Below, piece after piece: positions 1 through 6,577 of a stretch of DNA of 20,405 bases. The DNA is from JADGNF01 sp964582085. GTDB taxonomy: Archaea; Thermoproteota; Bathyarchaeia; Bathyarchaeales; Bathycorpusculaceae. The stretch covers positions 1 through 20,405 of the forward strand of contig CAZOPV010000023.1 of the NCBI GenBank assembly GCA_964582085.1. Direction: 5' to 3'. Within the stretch, counting starts at the first letter, position 1; the number at the start of each line of letters is the position of its first letter. A program made the translations under genes and the position numbers. Below the pieces are notes generated by a model. It saw only the letters and a list, made by a program, of their open reading frames with translations, had not been told where the DNA came from and did not search any database.

Positions 1-653
1 GAGTGGCATGTTTTTTGTTGGGTAGAAGAAAAATTGGTGTTTTTCCGAAAAAAGGGCGGTTTTTTCTTCTTTTGGGGCGTGTTTTTTGCGTGGTGGGGTT
101 TAGGAGGGTTTTCTTTTTTTGCTTGTTGTTTTTGGAATTGAAAGAGCAGTAGCGCTGCAGATTTTTTAATTGTTGTTCTGCTCGGCTGTTGGAGGGCTAG
201 CGTTTGGTTCAGGCGGCTACCTTAGTTCTTCAAACATAGAATCGGATTCTTCAGATAACGCTGAAAATACAAACTTAATTTAAGCGTTTATCCAGTAACA
301 ATCCAAACTATGTTATCCTATATAAAAACACGCAGAACCGCCAGTTTTAACCTAATGCAAATTAAAAAACTTCAAAGAATAAACTTCAAAATCATATCAA
401 CAGACAATAATGTATTCAAGAGAGGGTTGTGGAAAAACTCTTATCTTATATATTACCTCCTTATAAGCAAAAAACAGCACAAAAGAAACCCCCAACTCAT
501 GCACTCTATAGGCGCTGAAATCCAGAAAACAAAAGAACAAACATAATTAGGATTACCATTTAAAAAATCAAGGAAGGCGCTGCGTGCAGAAGGGAAGACT
601 TGTTCATGTAGTTAACCTTTTAAAGCATAAGCCTTTCAATATATCTTTGAGCC
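1..653. other. Left intergenic region with no convincing gene
   Basis: No supported gene. Bases 1 to about 140 are strongly G+T-rich on the plus strand with many runs of five or more T, which on that strand resemble archaeal oligo-T termination signals for a gene lying left of the window. A 6-bp inverted repeat (GAGCAG at 144-149, CTGCTC at 178-183) encloses a T6 run. A 78-codon open frame at 310-546 has no ribosome binding site, is A-rich and rich in Lys, Asn and Ile, and resembles no family I recognise, so it is not called. The last 45 bases hold the likely promoter of the antiporter gene. Confidence 0.6.
612..630 (+). promoter_or_regulatory. Putative archaeal promoter of the antiporter gene
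   Basis: A TATA-like TTTTAAA element preceded by AACC lies about 32 bases before the ATG at 654. With the usual archaeal spacing of roughly 25 bases, transcription would start a few bases before the ATG and give a nearly leaderless mRNA. This fits the absence of a Shine-Dalgarno sequence there. The site is read by eye only. Confidence 0.35.
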
Positions 654-1838
654 ATGGTTGACGTTATTTCCGCTACTCTTATGATAAGTGCTGCAGTGAT
701 CATCGTTGGTTTCACAGCAGATTTTTTGTTCAAAAAAACGCGAATACCAGACATGCTTCTGCTAATTTTTATGGGCGCCCTCGCAGGGCCAATCTTCGGT
801 GTGATTGATCCTGCAGCATCGCAGACGCTTGCACCTTACTTGGCCGCGTTAGCGCTGGTGTACATTTTGTTTGATGGCGGCATGGGCTTACAGTTAAGCA
901 AAGTAGTTTCAAATAGTCCCCGCGCCGTAGCCTTGGCAGTTTCAAGTTTCTTCTTTAGCGTCCTTGTTGTCACTGCAATTGCCATCATCGCTTTAGGTTT
1001 ACCGCTGCTCTATAGCGTTCTTTTAGGCAGCGTATGTGGGGGAAGCAGCAGCATAGTTGTTATATCCCTCGCCAACAGAATAAAAATCAGCGAGAGAGCT
1101 GCTACCACAATCATTTTAGAATCCGTTATCACTGACATATTCTGTATTGTTGTCAGTTTAGCCGTAATAGGCGTTATAATAACAGGCCAGACAAACTATG
1201 GGCTGATATCAGTTGAAATAGGCGGTAAATTTCTCGTAGGTGCAGGGATAGGCGTGTTTGTGGGGCTTATTTGGCTACTTATGATGCGCCGCGTTAACGC
1301 TCTGCCTTTCTCGTATATTTTGACCTTAGCGGTGGTTTTGTTTGCTTATGCCTTCAGCGAAAGCTTGGGGGGAAGCGGTGCTCTCTGCGCGTTGCTCTTC
1401 GGTTTGATGCTGGGCAACGAGGAGCAGATCCTACGTTTCTTTAAGCTTTCTGCTAACGGAGAATTCGCGGTAACAGAAGGACTTAGACGCTTTGAGTCCG
1501 AGATAGCGTTTCTTGTCCGTTCTTTCTTCTTTGTGTTTTTAGGTCTGATGGCGTCGTTTTCAGATTTAACTGTAGTTTGGGTTGGATTGGCTTTATCAGT
1601 GCTACTTTTTGTGGTCCGCTACGGTGCAGTTTGGTTATCCACTTTGAAGAGTGAACTGAAAACAGAGCAGAAGTTAATGACAACTGTTTTGACTCGGGGA
1701 TTAGCTGCTGCAGTTTTGGCTACTCTGCCAGCGCAGTACGGGTTACCCTACTCAGAATTATTCGTCAACATCGCAGTTGTAATCATAGTGGCAACTGCGG
1801 TTATTGCAACGGTAGGCGTAGCAGTTTATGGAAAATAG
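654..1838 (+). CDS. Cation/proton antiporter, CPA family (NhaP/KefB-like)
   Basis: This 394-residue polytopic membrane protein most likely exchanges Na+ or K+ for H+ across the cytoplasmic membrane. It has about 11-12 hydrophobic segments through its whole length and the typical order of the family: a basic turn and Gly-rich segment near residues 27-48 (KKTRIPDMLL, then MGALAGP), ILFDGGMGL near 71-79, the GGSSSIVV unwound-helix region near 129-136, and ESVITDIFCIV at 156-166. In that last motif Thr160-Asp161 sits where CPA1 proteins have Asn-Asp and CPA2 proteins have Asp-Asp. It is membrane domain only, with no C-terminal TrkA/RCK domain. The ATG at 654 is used: no ribosome binding site is visible but a TATA-like box lies about 32 bases upstream, which suggests a leaderless message. 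The transported ion cannot be read from the sequence. The family is secure. Confidence 0.9.
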   Translation: MVDVISATLMISAAVIIVGFTADFLFKKTRIPDMLLLIFMGALAGPIFGVIDPAASQTLAPYLAALALVYILFDGGMGLQLSKVVSNSPRAVALAVSSFFFSVLVVTAIAIIALGLPLLYSVLLGSVCGGSSSIVVISLANRIKISERAATTIILESVITDIFCIVVSLAVIGVIITGQTNYGLISVEIGGKFLVGAGIGVFVGLIWLLMMRRVNALPFSYILTLAVVLFAYAFSESLGGSGALCALLFGLMLGNEEQILRFFKLSANGEFAVTEGLRRFESEIAFLVRSFFFVFLGLMASFSDLTVVWVGLALSVLLFVVRYGAVWLSTLKSELKTEQKLMTTVLTRGLAAAVLATLPAQYGLPYSELFVNIAVVIIVATAVIATVGVAVYGK

Positions 1839-1915
1839 GTTTTGAGTCTCTTAGGCAGCATTATACATGCAGTAATCAGAAATTTTGCTTTTAACAATGA
1901 AACTTGGGTTTTAGG

Positions 1916-1932
1916 GTGAACCTTAAATATTG
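1916..1932 (+). promoter_or_regulatory. Putative promoter of the 1961-3132 gene pair
   Basis: CCTTAAATATTG has a good archaeal TATA-box look and is centred about 35 bases before the ATG at 1961. Initiation would fall close to that ATG, which is why 1961 is preferred over the upstream TTG (1904) or GTG (1916) in the same frame. Confidence 0.4.
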
Positions 1933-1960
1933 TGTTAACCCATTGAAGTTCCAGAAAATA

Positions 1961-2281
1961 ATGGATCCTCAGTTTAAAAAATTCCACTTCCAAGAAATCG
2001 ATCACATAGTTTACTTTCCCATCGGAAGCAACTCAGGCAAGTACCTTAACTACAAAGTTCTCGTGACGGATAGAAAAGTAGCTGTACCTCAAGACGAAAG
2101 ATGGGTGCGGCTGGGCGATTTTTTAGAAAGCCCTCTTGTCGAGCAGCATTATCCACACACAGTAGGATATTTTAAAGTTTCTTCAGGGAAGGATGCAAGT
2201 TTTAAGCCTGAGTATTTGGAGTTGCGCGAAATTAGGTCTATTGAAGAGTTCTGGCTTTTTCTTAACGCCGTAAACTTGTAG
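1961..2281 (+). CDS. Conserved-looking small protein of unknown function
   Basis: A 106-residue soluble protein, mixed charge, with many aromatic residues (HIVYFPIG, HYPHTVGYF, EEFWLFL). It has no signal peptide, membrane segment or Cys/His metal site. I do not recognise a family. The frame is open further upstream (to a TTG at 1904), but a TATA-like element at about 1921-1930 implies that transcription starts near 1950, so the ATG at 1961 is chosen. No Shine-Dalgarno is seen. Its stop is only two bases before the ATG of the ATP-cone nuclease gene, so the two are almost certainly cotranscribed and may act together. A role as inhibitor, adaptor or accessory protein of that nuclease is only a guess from context. 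Confidence 0.7.
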   Translation: MDPQFKKFHFQEIDHIVYFPIGSNSGKYLNYKVLVTDRKVAVPQDERWVRLGDFLESPLVEQHYPHTVGYFKVSSGKDASFKPEYLELREIRSIEEFWLFLNAVNL

Positions 2282-2283
2282 CA

Positions 2284-3132
2284 ATGGGTGAGGCTGTGAG
2301 TGTCTTTGTAACAAAGGCCAATGGTTCTAAGCAGCTATTTGACAAAAACAAGGTGGTTCAAACTTGCTTGCGTTTAGGTGCCTCCCAGCAGGTTGCTTTT
2401 GAAGTGGCGACAAAGGTGGAGAACCGCGTTTACAACGGAATCTCTACTTCAAAGATACTTCAAATGATTTTTAGATTCCTGACGAAGCACCGACCTGCAA
2501 CGCGAAATTTTGTTGATTTAAGACGGGGCTTAAGTTTAATGCGGTCAAAGCCTGATTTCGAGATTTTCGTACGGCTCCTCTTGGCTTACAACGGCTTTGA
2601 AGTTGCACCTAATCAGTTACTCAAGGGAAAGTGTGTAGCGCACGAAGTTGATGCTATTGCAAAGAAAGGGGGCATAACATATTTTGTGGAAGCAAAACAT
2701 CACGTAAACTATCACACGCCAACGGGTTTGGATGAAAGTCGCATTGCTAGGGCGGTGCTAGAGGATGTTTCTGAAGGGTATAACTTGGGGATAAACGAGT
2801 TAAAAGTGGATCGTGCAATGATTGTCACGAACACACGCTTTTCTGAACAGGCAATACACTATGGCTCTTGTAGAGGTATTTTGCAGATCGGCTGGAATAT
2901 GCCAGAACAGCTTGATTTACGCTCTATGATTGAGGCCAAGCAACTGTACCCTTTGACTTGCATTAGAGGTTTACCGAGAGAGGTTCAAGAAAAACTGAGT
3001 GATGCAGGTATTGTTCTGATAAGGCAGGTATCTGAAGAGGATCCAAAAAGACTGGCAAGGCAGCTTGGTCTTTCACAAGTCATGCTGGATGCGGTTGTTG
3101 AGAAATCACCTCTGATTATGCGGTCTTTTTGA
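2284..3132 (+). CDS. ATP-cone / Mrr-like endonuclease / HhH protein
   Basis: A 282-residue protein with three recognisable parts. Residues about 6-90 form an ATP-cone (starting VFVTKANGSKQLFDKNKVV), the nucleotide-sensing module known from ribonucleotide reductases and NrdR. Residues about 95-205 look like a restriction-endonuclease fold of the Mrr type: hydrophobic helix, NGFEV, then Asp123 and the Glu136-Ala-Lys138 pair, giving a D-(x)n-ExK catalytic site. Residues about 220-280 (CIRGLPREVQEKL and DPKRLARQLGLS) resemble helix-hairpin-helix DNA-binding repeats. The inferred role is nucleotide-responsive DNA cleavage or repair. It follows the small 1961 gene by two bases. An in-frame GTG at 2296, preceded by GGTGA, is an alternative start. 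No methyltransferase gene is nearby, so it is not an ordinary restriction system. Domain assignment is confident; biological role is unknown. Confidence 0.85.
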   Translation: MGEAVSVFVTKANGSKQLFDKNKVVQTCLRLGASQQVAFEVATKVENRVYNGISTSKILQMIFRFLTKHRPATRNFVDLRRGLSLMRSKPDFEIFVRLLLAYNGFEVAPNQLLKGKCVAHEVDAIAKKGGITYFVEAKHHVNYHTPTGLDESRIARAVLEDVSEGYNLGINELKVDRAMIVTNTRFSEQAIHYGSCRGILQIGWNMPEQLDLRSMIEAKQLYPLTCIRGLPREVQEKLSDAGIVLIRQVSEEDPKRLARQLGLSQVMLDAVVEKSPLIMRSF

Positions 3133-3144
3133 GTTACAGAAACC

Positions 3145-4392
3145 TTAGGGTTTTGGAGTTAGCGCCACAATAGAATAGTTGTTTTCTTGAAAGTATTTAC
3201 CTGCTGTTTCAGCGATATCCCTCGCAGTAATGCCTTTCAACTTATTGATGTAGTCGGTTAGGGCTTTTTCGCTGCTAAATAGCATCTCCATGCTGGTGAG
3301 TGTTTCAGGCAGGTTTGCGGAGCTGTCAATTTCTCGGTATATGGCTCCCAGTATCATATCTTTAGCTTTACTGAGTTCAGCATCAGAAACTTTTTCGCTA
3401 CATATTTTTTGTAGCTCTCCGAGGAGGAGGTGTGTGGCTTTGGTTAAATTTTTGGTTTTCACGGCACAGTCTATGTGGAAGTAACCGTAGTCCACCCCGC
3501 ATTCTTGGCTTGAAAGAATATTGTATGCAAGTGCCCTTTTTTCCCGCATTTCTATGAAGAGGCGGGAGCTGACGCCTCCTCCCATGATAATGTTGATGAG
3601 TTCAAGCGCTGGAATGTCTGCGTGTTTCCCCGAAACAGTTCTTGCGCCTACACTAAGGTAGGCTTGAGAAAGTCCAGCTTTCTTCTTGGTCATTCCACTT
3701 TTTGGGTAGTTGTTCTCTGTAATGTCTAGTCGATTGCTAACTGCCGCTTTATCGCTTTGCTTAGCTTCTGCAAAAGTTTGGAATAGACTTTCTTTGTGAG
3801 CTACATTAAATTGTCCTGTCACTGCTAAAATAAGGTTGCCTGTGACATACTGGGCACGGTGGGTTTGTTCTATGTCTTTTAGGGTTAGGTTACGTATAGT
3901 TTTTGTATATCCTGACACAGGATGTCTCACAGGATGATTTTGATAAAGACACTGAGTGAGCATTTCGTCGATTTTTATCCATGGGTTATCTTTAGCTTCG
4001 GCGATTTCGTGGAGGATTATTTTTTGTTCTTTTTCAAAGTTCTCTTTTGCAAAACGTGAATCAAACAACAATTTGTAGAGAATTTTCGCTGTCTCACAAC
4101 TCTTCTCAGGTAATACATCAGCTATTATCATGGTGTAGTCATGGGTTGTGAAGAAGTCAACACTTCCACCTAACCGCTCTATGTCCCGCGACAGTTGGAT
4201 TCTTTCTGGTGAACCACCCGCTATCATATGTTCAAGAAGGTGAGCAGCACCTGATTTTTCTTCAGAATCAGAGTTAGAGCCATATCTTAAGGTGACAGCC
4301 AGTTGGGTGGTCATCGCCGAGGCGCGAGGAAAAACCAGCGCGATTAAACCATTTGACAAACTTTGCCTTTCCCAACATAAAGCGCCCTGCAT
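3145..4392 (-). CDS. M16-family zinc metallopeptidase (pitrilysin / processing-peptidase type)
   Basis: A 415-residue peptidase. The inverted zinc motif HLLEH is at residues 51-55, with the third ligand Glu129 in ILHEIAEAKDNP, exactly 74 residues after His55. The second, non-catalytic M16 domain covers roughly residues 190-410 (GLSQAYLSVGART, GGGVSSRLFIEMREKRALAY), so this is one complete two-domain unit as in bacterial PqqL/YmxG-like proteins, not the doubled pitrilysin form. It has no signal peptide, so it is probably cytoplasmic, cleaving peptides or small proteins; the substrate is unknown. The ATG at 4392 lies just downstream of a TATA-like TATTTTA (about 4419-4425 on the minus strand) and a 7-bp palindrome, suggesting a leaderless, repressible promoter. 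It converges with the nuclease gene, leaving only 12 bases between stops. Confidence 0.92.
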   Translation of the reverse strand: MQGALCWERQSLSNGLIALVFPRASAMTTQLAVTLRYGSNSDSEEKSGAAHLLEHMIAGGSPERIQLSRDIERLGGSVDFFTTHDYTMIIADVLPEKSCETAKILYKLLFDSRFAKENFEKEQKIILHEIAEAKDNPWIKIDEMLTQCLYQNHPVRHPVSGYTKTIRNLTLKDIEQTHRAQYVTGNLILAVTGQFNVAHKESLFQTFAEAKQSDKAAVSNRLDITENNYPKSGMTKKKAGLSQAYLSVGARTVSGKHADIPALELINIIMGGGVSSRLFIEMREKRALAYNILSSQECGVDYGYFHIDCAVKTKNLTKATHLLLGELQKICSEKVSDAELSKAKDMILGAIYREIDSSANLPETLTSMEMLFSSEKALTDYINKLKGITARDIAETAGKYFQENNYSIVALTPKP

Positions 4393-4400
4393 AATACAAT

Positions 4401-4417
4401 GAGGGCAATATGCCCTC
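4401..4417. repeat. 7-bp palindrome with 3-base spacer at the M16 peptidase promoter
   Basis: GAGGGCA, three bases, TGCCCTC: perfect dyad symmetry. It begins nine bases upstream of the peptidase ATG and lies immediately downstream of a TATA-like element at about 4419-4425 (minus strand). This is where many archaeal repressors bind. It could instead be an RNA hairpin at the 3' end of the upstream uspA-like transcript, whose stop is at 4434. Confidence 0.5.
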
Positions 4418-4433
4418 TAAAATAGATTTATGG

Positions 4434-4826
4434 TCAACGTTTACTTTTTACTACAAGAACATTGCAGTATGCATTGCCCACGATTTTTTTGGAGACGCTA
4501 CCCAAAAGCATTGAGATGCCTCCGCCTAAACCTCGGCTACCTACGACGATAAGGTCGAAGTTTCCCTGTTTAGCAACATTTTCTAGAACTTTAGCAGCAT
4601 CTGAACCTACAACCAACGCAACTTCGTAGGATACGCATTCATTCTCTAGTTCTCGACTAACTTCACTTAAGATCGCTTTTGCTTTTTCTTCAGACCCTTT
4701 ATCAGCTACAGTGACCACTTTAACAAATCCTGAAAAATGCTTCACGATAGTTATGGCTTCAGCAAGCGCACGTTTGGACTGAAGTGAACCATCTACACCT
4801 ACGAGAACGCGAATTTTTTCAAACAT
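4434..4826 (-). CDS. UspA-type universal stress protein
   Basis: A 130-residue single-domain universal stress protein: N-terminal strand IRVLVGVDGS, second strand FVKVVTVAD, and the C-terminal nucleotide-binding signature GSRG followed by nine residues and GS, which is the G-2x-G-9x-G(S/T) motif of the ATP-binding UspA class. It probably binds ATP as a cytoplasmic dimer and supports survival under stress; the exact role is unknown. The frame runs 24 codons further upstream to a TTG at 4898, but homologues start right at the MFEKIRVLVGVD strand, so the ATG at 4826 is chosen. Upstream are a TATA-like AATATTTAAA element (about 4948-4957) and two 10-base direct repeats spaced 21 bases apart. The gene precedes the M16 peptidase gene in the same direction, but each appears to have its own promoter. 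Confidence 0.9.
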   Translation of the reverse strand: MFEKIRVLVGVDGSLQSKRALAEAITIVKHFSGFVKVVTVADKGSEEKAKAILSEVSRELENECVSYEVALVVGSDAAKVLENVAKQGNFDLIVVGSRGLGGGISMLLGSVSKKIVGNAYCNVLVVKSKR

Positions 4827-4914
4827 AACAAATCCGCTTCCTATGTTGGAAGTACGAGCAGATAATATTTTCGCCTTAACAGGCTTGTTCACATCCAAAA
4901 TGTTCCAAAAAAGA

Positions 4915-4945
4915 CATAAATGTCAAATTATGTAGCATGAATGTC
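4915..4945. repeat. Tandem CATRAATGTC direct repeats upstream of the UspA gene
   Basis: CATAAATGTC at 4915-4924 and CATGAATGTC at 4936-4945 differ at one base and start 21 bp apart, two helical turns. They lie downstream of a TATA-like box (about 4948-4957, minus strand), around the expected transcription start. The first copy is also part of a short palindrome, GACAT-AA-ATGTC at 4913-4924. An operator for a dimeric regulator is the simplest reading. The rest of 4827-5173 shows no gene. Confidence 0.45.
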
Positions 4946-5173
4946 GCAATATTTAAAAGAATTGACTAATTTATAATCAACCTTAACAGCAAAAATCAAC
5001 AACCCAGCAACCAGATGGGAGTTAAAGTCACAAAATTAACGAAATAAAATGGAGGTGAATGTTTAAGACTCCGTGAATTACCCTCAAGATAAAAGCAGAA
5101 AAAACTACACGCGTCTTCTTTTTTTGCTGAATCTAACCTGAATCACTAAACCGACTTATCCCAATAAGGAAAT

Positions 5174-5251
5174 TGGTGGGCCGGACCGGATTCGGACCGG
5201 CGACCTTCTGCACGTCAAGCAGATGTCCTAACCAGGCTAGACGACCGGCCC
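5174..5251 (-). tRNA. tRNA-Val, anticodon GAC
   Basis: Reading the minus strand, a perfect 7-bp acceptor stem (GGGCCGG with CCGGCCC), an anticodon stem TCTGC/GCAGA closing the loop TTGACGT, and a T arm (GCCGG, loop TCCGAAT, CCGGT) fold cleanly. The anticodon is GAC, which reads GUC and GUU valine codons. The discriminator is A and the CCA end is encoded (5174-5176). There is no intron. A TATA-like box sits about 36 bases upstream. Confidence 0.95.
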
Positions 5252-5280
5252 ACGCTTGTTGTTGTTAAGTTTCGGTATTC

Positions 5281-5294
5281 GGAATATTTATGGG
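5281..5294 (-). promoter_or_regulatory. Promoter of tRNA-Val
   Basis: On the minus strand CCCATAAATATTCC gives a clear TATA box with its centre about 36 bases before the first base of the mature tRNA. The same spacing is seen at both tRNA-Ser genes in this window. Confidence 0.6.
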
Positions 5295-5298
5295 TTTT

Positions 5299-5344
5299 GC
5301 GCTCTTAGAAGAAACTGCAAAGCCCCAACTGTAAAAAAGAGCGC
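5299..5344 (-). terminator. Inverted repeat and T6 run downstream of the tautomerase gene
   Basis: GCGCTCTT (5299-5306) and AAGAGCGC (5337-5344) are perfect 8-bp inverted repeats with a 30-base spacer. On the minus strand the first arm runs into TTTTTT. The element lies between the tautomerase stop and the tRNA-Val TATA box, so it can end the tautomerase transcript, or act as an upstream element for the tRNA promoter. The terminator reading is an inference. Confidence 0.45.
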
Positions 5345-5389
5345 GAACTGGCTTAAAGAAAGTACACATCGAGAAATCAAATGTTCCTG

Positions 5390-5578
5390 TTAAGGTGGAA
5401 GCTTGGATGCTTGCGTGCCTTTTATACCCCAGTTTGACTTGGGGACATCATGAATAATGATGTGTACTTGGTCAGCGGTTACGCCGATATCTTCAAAAGC
5501 TTTTGTTATACCCTGTATGAGAACCGCTTTCTGTTCCTCACTTTTCCCTGCCCACGTTTCAACAATAACCACTGGCAT
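5390..5578 (-). CDS. 4-oxalocrotonate tautomerase-like protein with substituted active-site arginines
   Basis: A 62-residue protein of the usual length for a tautomerase-superfamily monomer. The ATG at 5578 is chosen over the adjacent TTG because it places Pro directly after Met; after Met removal this becomes the catalytic N-terminal Pro1. A strong GGAGGTG sits at the right distance upstream. The order MPVVIVETWAG, then QVHIIIHDV, then NWGIKG follows the 4-oxalocrotonate tautomerase pattern. However, the position of Arg11 is Lys, that of Arg39 is His, and that of Phe50 is Trp. In the model enzyme these residues bind and polarise the dicarboxylate substrate, so the true substrate is probably different. 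It is likely cytoplasmic and oligomeric. No aromatic-degradation genes are nearby. Confidence 0.88.
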   Translation of the reverse strand: MPVVIVETWAGKSEEQKAVLIQGITKAFEDIGVTADQVHIIIHDVPKSNWGIKGTQASKLPP

Positions 5579-5758
5579 CAATTCACCTCCTCCGCTACAG
5601 ATGCAGCTTTTTCGGATACAATCACACTTCGAACATCGGCGCCGTTTTTAACTTTTCTATTTTTAAATTTGGAATATGACAGAACTGGAAAATTAATTCT
5701 TAAAGCCTAACTGACACGTAACAACAGGACAGGCGAAGAGTAAAAGGAGAAGGCAACA

Positions 5759-6109
5759 ATGCTCCGAGTGAAAACTCATCCTAGCATAGTTCTTGCACTG
5801 ATGGGCAGTATAGATTTGCTGACAACCATGGTTGGCGTTATTTACTTTGGAGCAGTTGAATGCAACCCACTTTTAGCGGGGCTTCTAAACATAAATTTTG
5901 TTGGCTTTGTAGTTTTGAAGGTGACCGCCACAATTGTTTCAGGGCTATTTTTTTACCAGGCAGGGAAACTATTAAATAAAATACCTGACAAAACCGCCAA
6001 AGCTTACATCTTGACTCGACATTTACTTCGAGTAGCATACATTGGCATCGCAGCCTTTATGTTAACCGTTTTAGTCAACAACTTTCTTGTTCTAATATGC
6101 GCGATATAA
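5759..6109 (+). CDS. Small membrane protein, DUF5658-like
   Basis: A 116-residue protein with three or four hydrophobic segments (about residues 9-31, 38-66 and 90-115). It carries a polar motif inside the membrane region: Asp19-Leu-Leu-Thr-Thr23, then Glu34-Cys-Asn-Pro37, then Lys54. This D-LxTT ... ExNP arrangement is what I associate with DUF5658-type membrane proteins, function unknown. A good ribosome binding site (GGAG) stands nine bases before the ATG. It is divergent from the tautomerase gene, with a shared upstream region at 5579-5758. A 226-residue protein encoded at 16115-16795 carries the same motif, so the genome keeps at least two members. Confidence 0.8.
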   Translation: MLRVKTHPSIVLALMGSIDLLTTMVGVIYFGAVECNPLLAGLLNINFVGFVVLKVTATIVSGLFFYQAGKLLNKIPDKTAKAYILTRHLLRVAYIGIAAFMLTVLVNNFLVLICAI

Positions 6110-6117
6110 AATCAGGC

Positions 6118-6150
6118 GTAACGGCCTAAAACGGTTTTTAACCCCGTTAC
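6118..6150. repeat. Inverted repeat upstream of the HExxH peptidase gene
   Basis: GTAACGG (6118-6124) and CCGTTAC (6144-6150) are perfect 7-bp arms. The 19-base interior has a second, shorter dyad (TAAAA/TTTTA), and its TTTTTAA could serve as the TATA element for the ATG at 6167, about 28 bases away. It could be an operator over a promoter or the 3' hairpin of the preceding gene, which ends at 6109. Confidence 0.45.
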
Positions 6151-6166
6151 TCATATTACATAGCAA

Positions 6167-6577
6167 ATGCAAGTTGGATTTAAACCCCGCGTCGTCTACC
6201 TAATTCTAAACAAGCAAACCGAAGAGGCGCTGGAACTTTTAGCTAAGCACTACAATGTTGAGGTACCCAAGCTGACAATTGGTTTACCAAAAGGACGCCG
6301 AACCCGTGTCTGCGGCGCATATTCCCCAAAAAACCAGACCATAAGCCTTCTTGACAGCGATGTGCTGGGGAACCCATTTGTGGTTTTGCATGAGTTCTAT
6401 CATCACTTACGCACTAAAAACGTAGACAGACAACATCGAGGAACAGAGAAAAACGCAAACAAATTCGCCGCTGAATTCATTAAAGAATATCAAGCCGCCA
6501 CAAATCATTTCAATGCACAAAGCAAAAACTTTCATGACTTTACTTGCACAGGCAAACGGTCACCGTTAGAATCGTAA
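6167..6577 (+). CDS. Small HExxH zinc metallopeptidase-like protein
   Basis: A 136-residue protein with a gluzincin-type motif LHEFYHH (His75, Glu76, His79) and a likely third ligand in the following helix (Glu94 or Glu103 in GTEKNANKFAAEFI). The layout recalls the short metallopeptidase domains of the ImmA/IrrE or SprT-like kind, but I cannot place it in a named family. An N-terminal helix (about residues 15-28) and a strand pair (KLTIGLPKG, then QTISLLDSD) precede the motif. No signal peptide is visible, so it is probably cytoplasmic. No Shine-Dalgarno; the promoter may lie in the 6118-6150 inverted repeat. Its last 46 bases overlap the 3' end of the convergent JAMM gene, so the C-terminal about 14 residues are constrained by two genes. 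Confidence 0.8.
   Translation: MQVGFKPRVVYLILNKQTEEALELLAKHYNVEVPKLTIGLPKGRRTRVCGAYSPKNQTISLLDSDVLGNPFVVLHEFYHHLRTKNVDRQHRGTEKNANKFAAEFIKEYQAATNHFNAQSKNFHDFTCTGKRSPLES

Noticed and set aside
1..220. Minus-strand frame open to the left edge, rich in Lys, Pro, Gln and Asn
   Set aside because: No start codon in the open part; the lack of stops follows from the A+C-rich minus strand.
310..546. 78-codon plus-strand open frame
   Set aside because: No ribosome binding site or good TATA box, A-rich composition with a random-looking Lys/Asn/Ile-rich product, and no recognisable domain.
2284..3132. Classical restriction-modification system
   Set aside because: No methyltransferase or specificity subunit next to the nuclease, and the ATP-cone is not a restriction-enzyme module.
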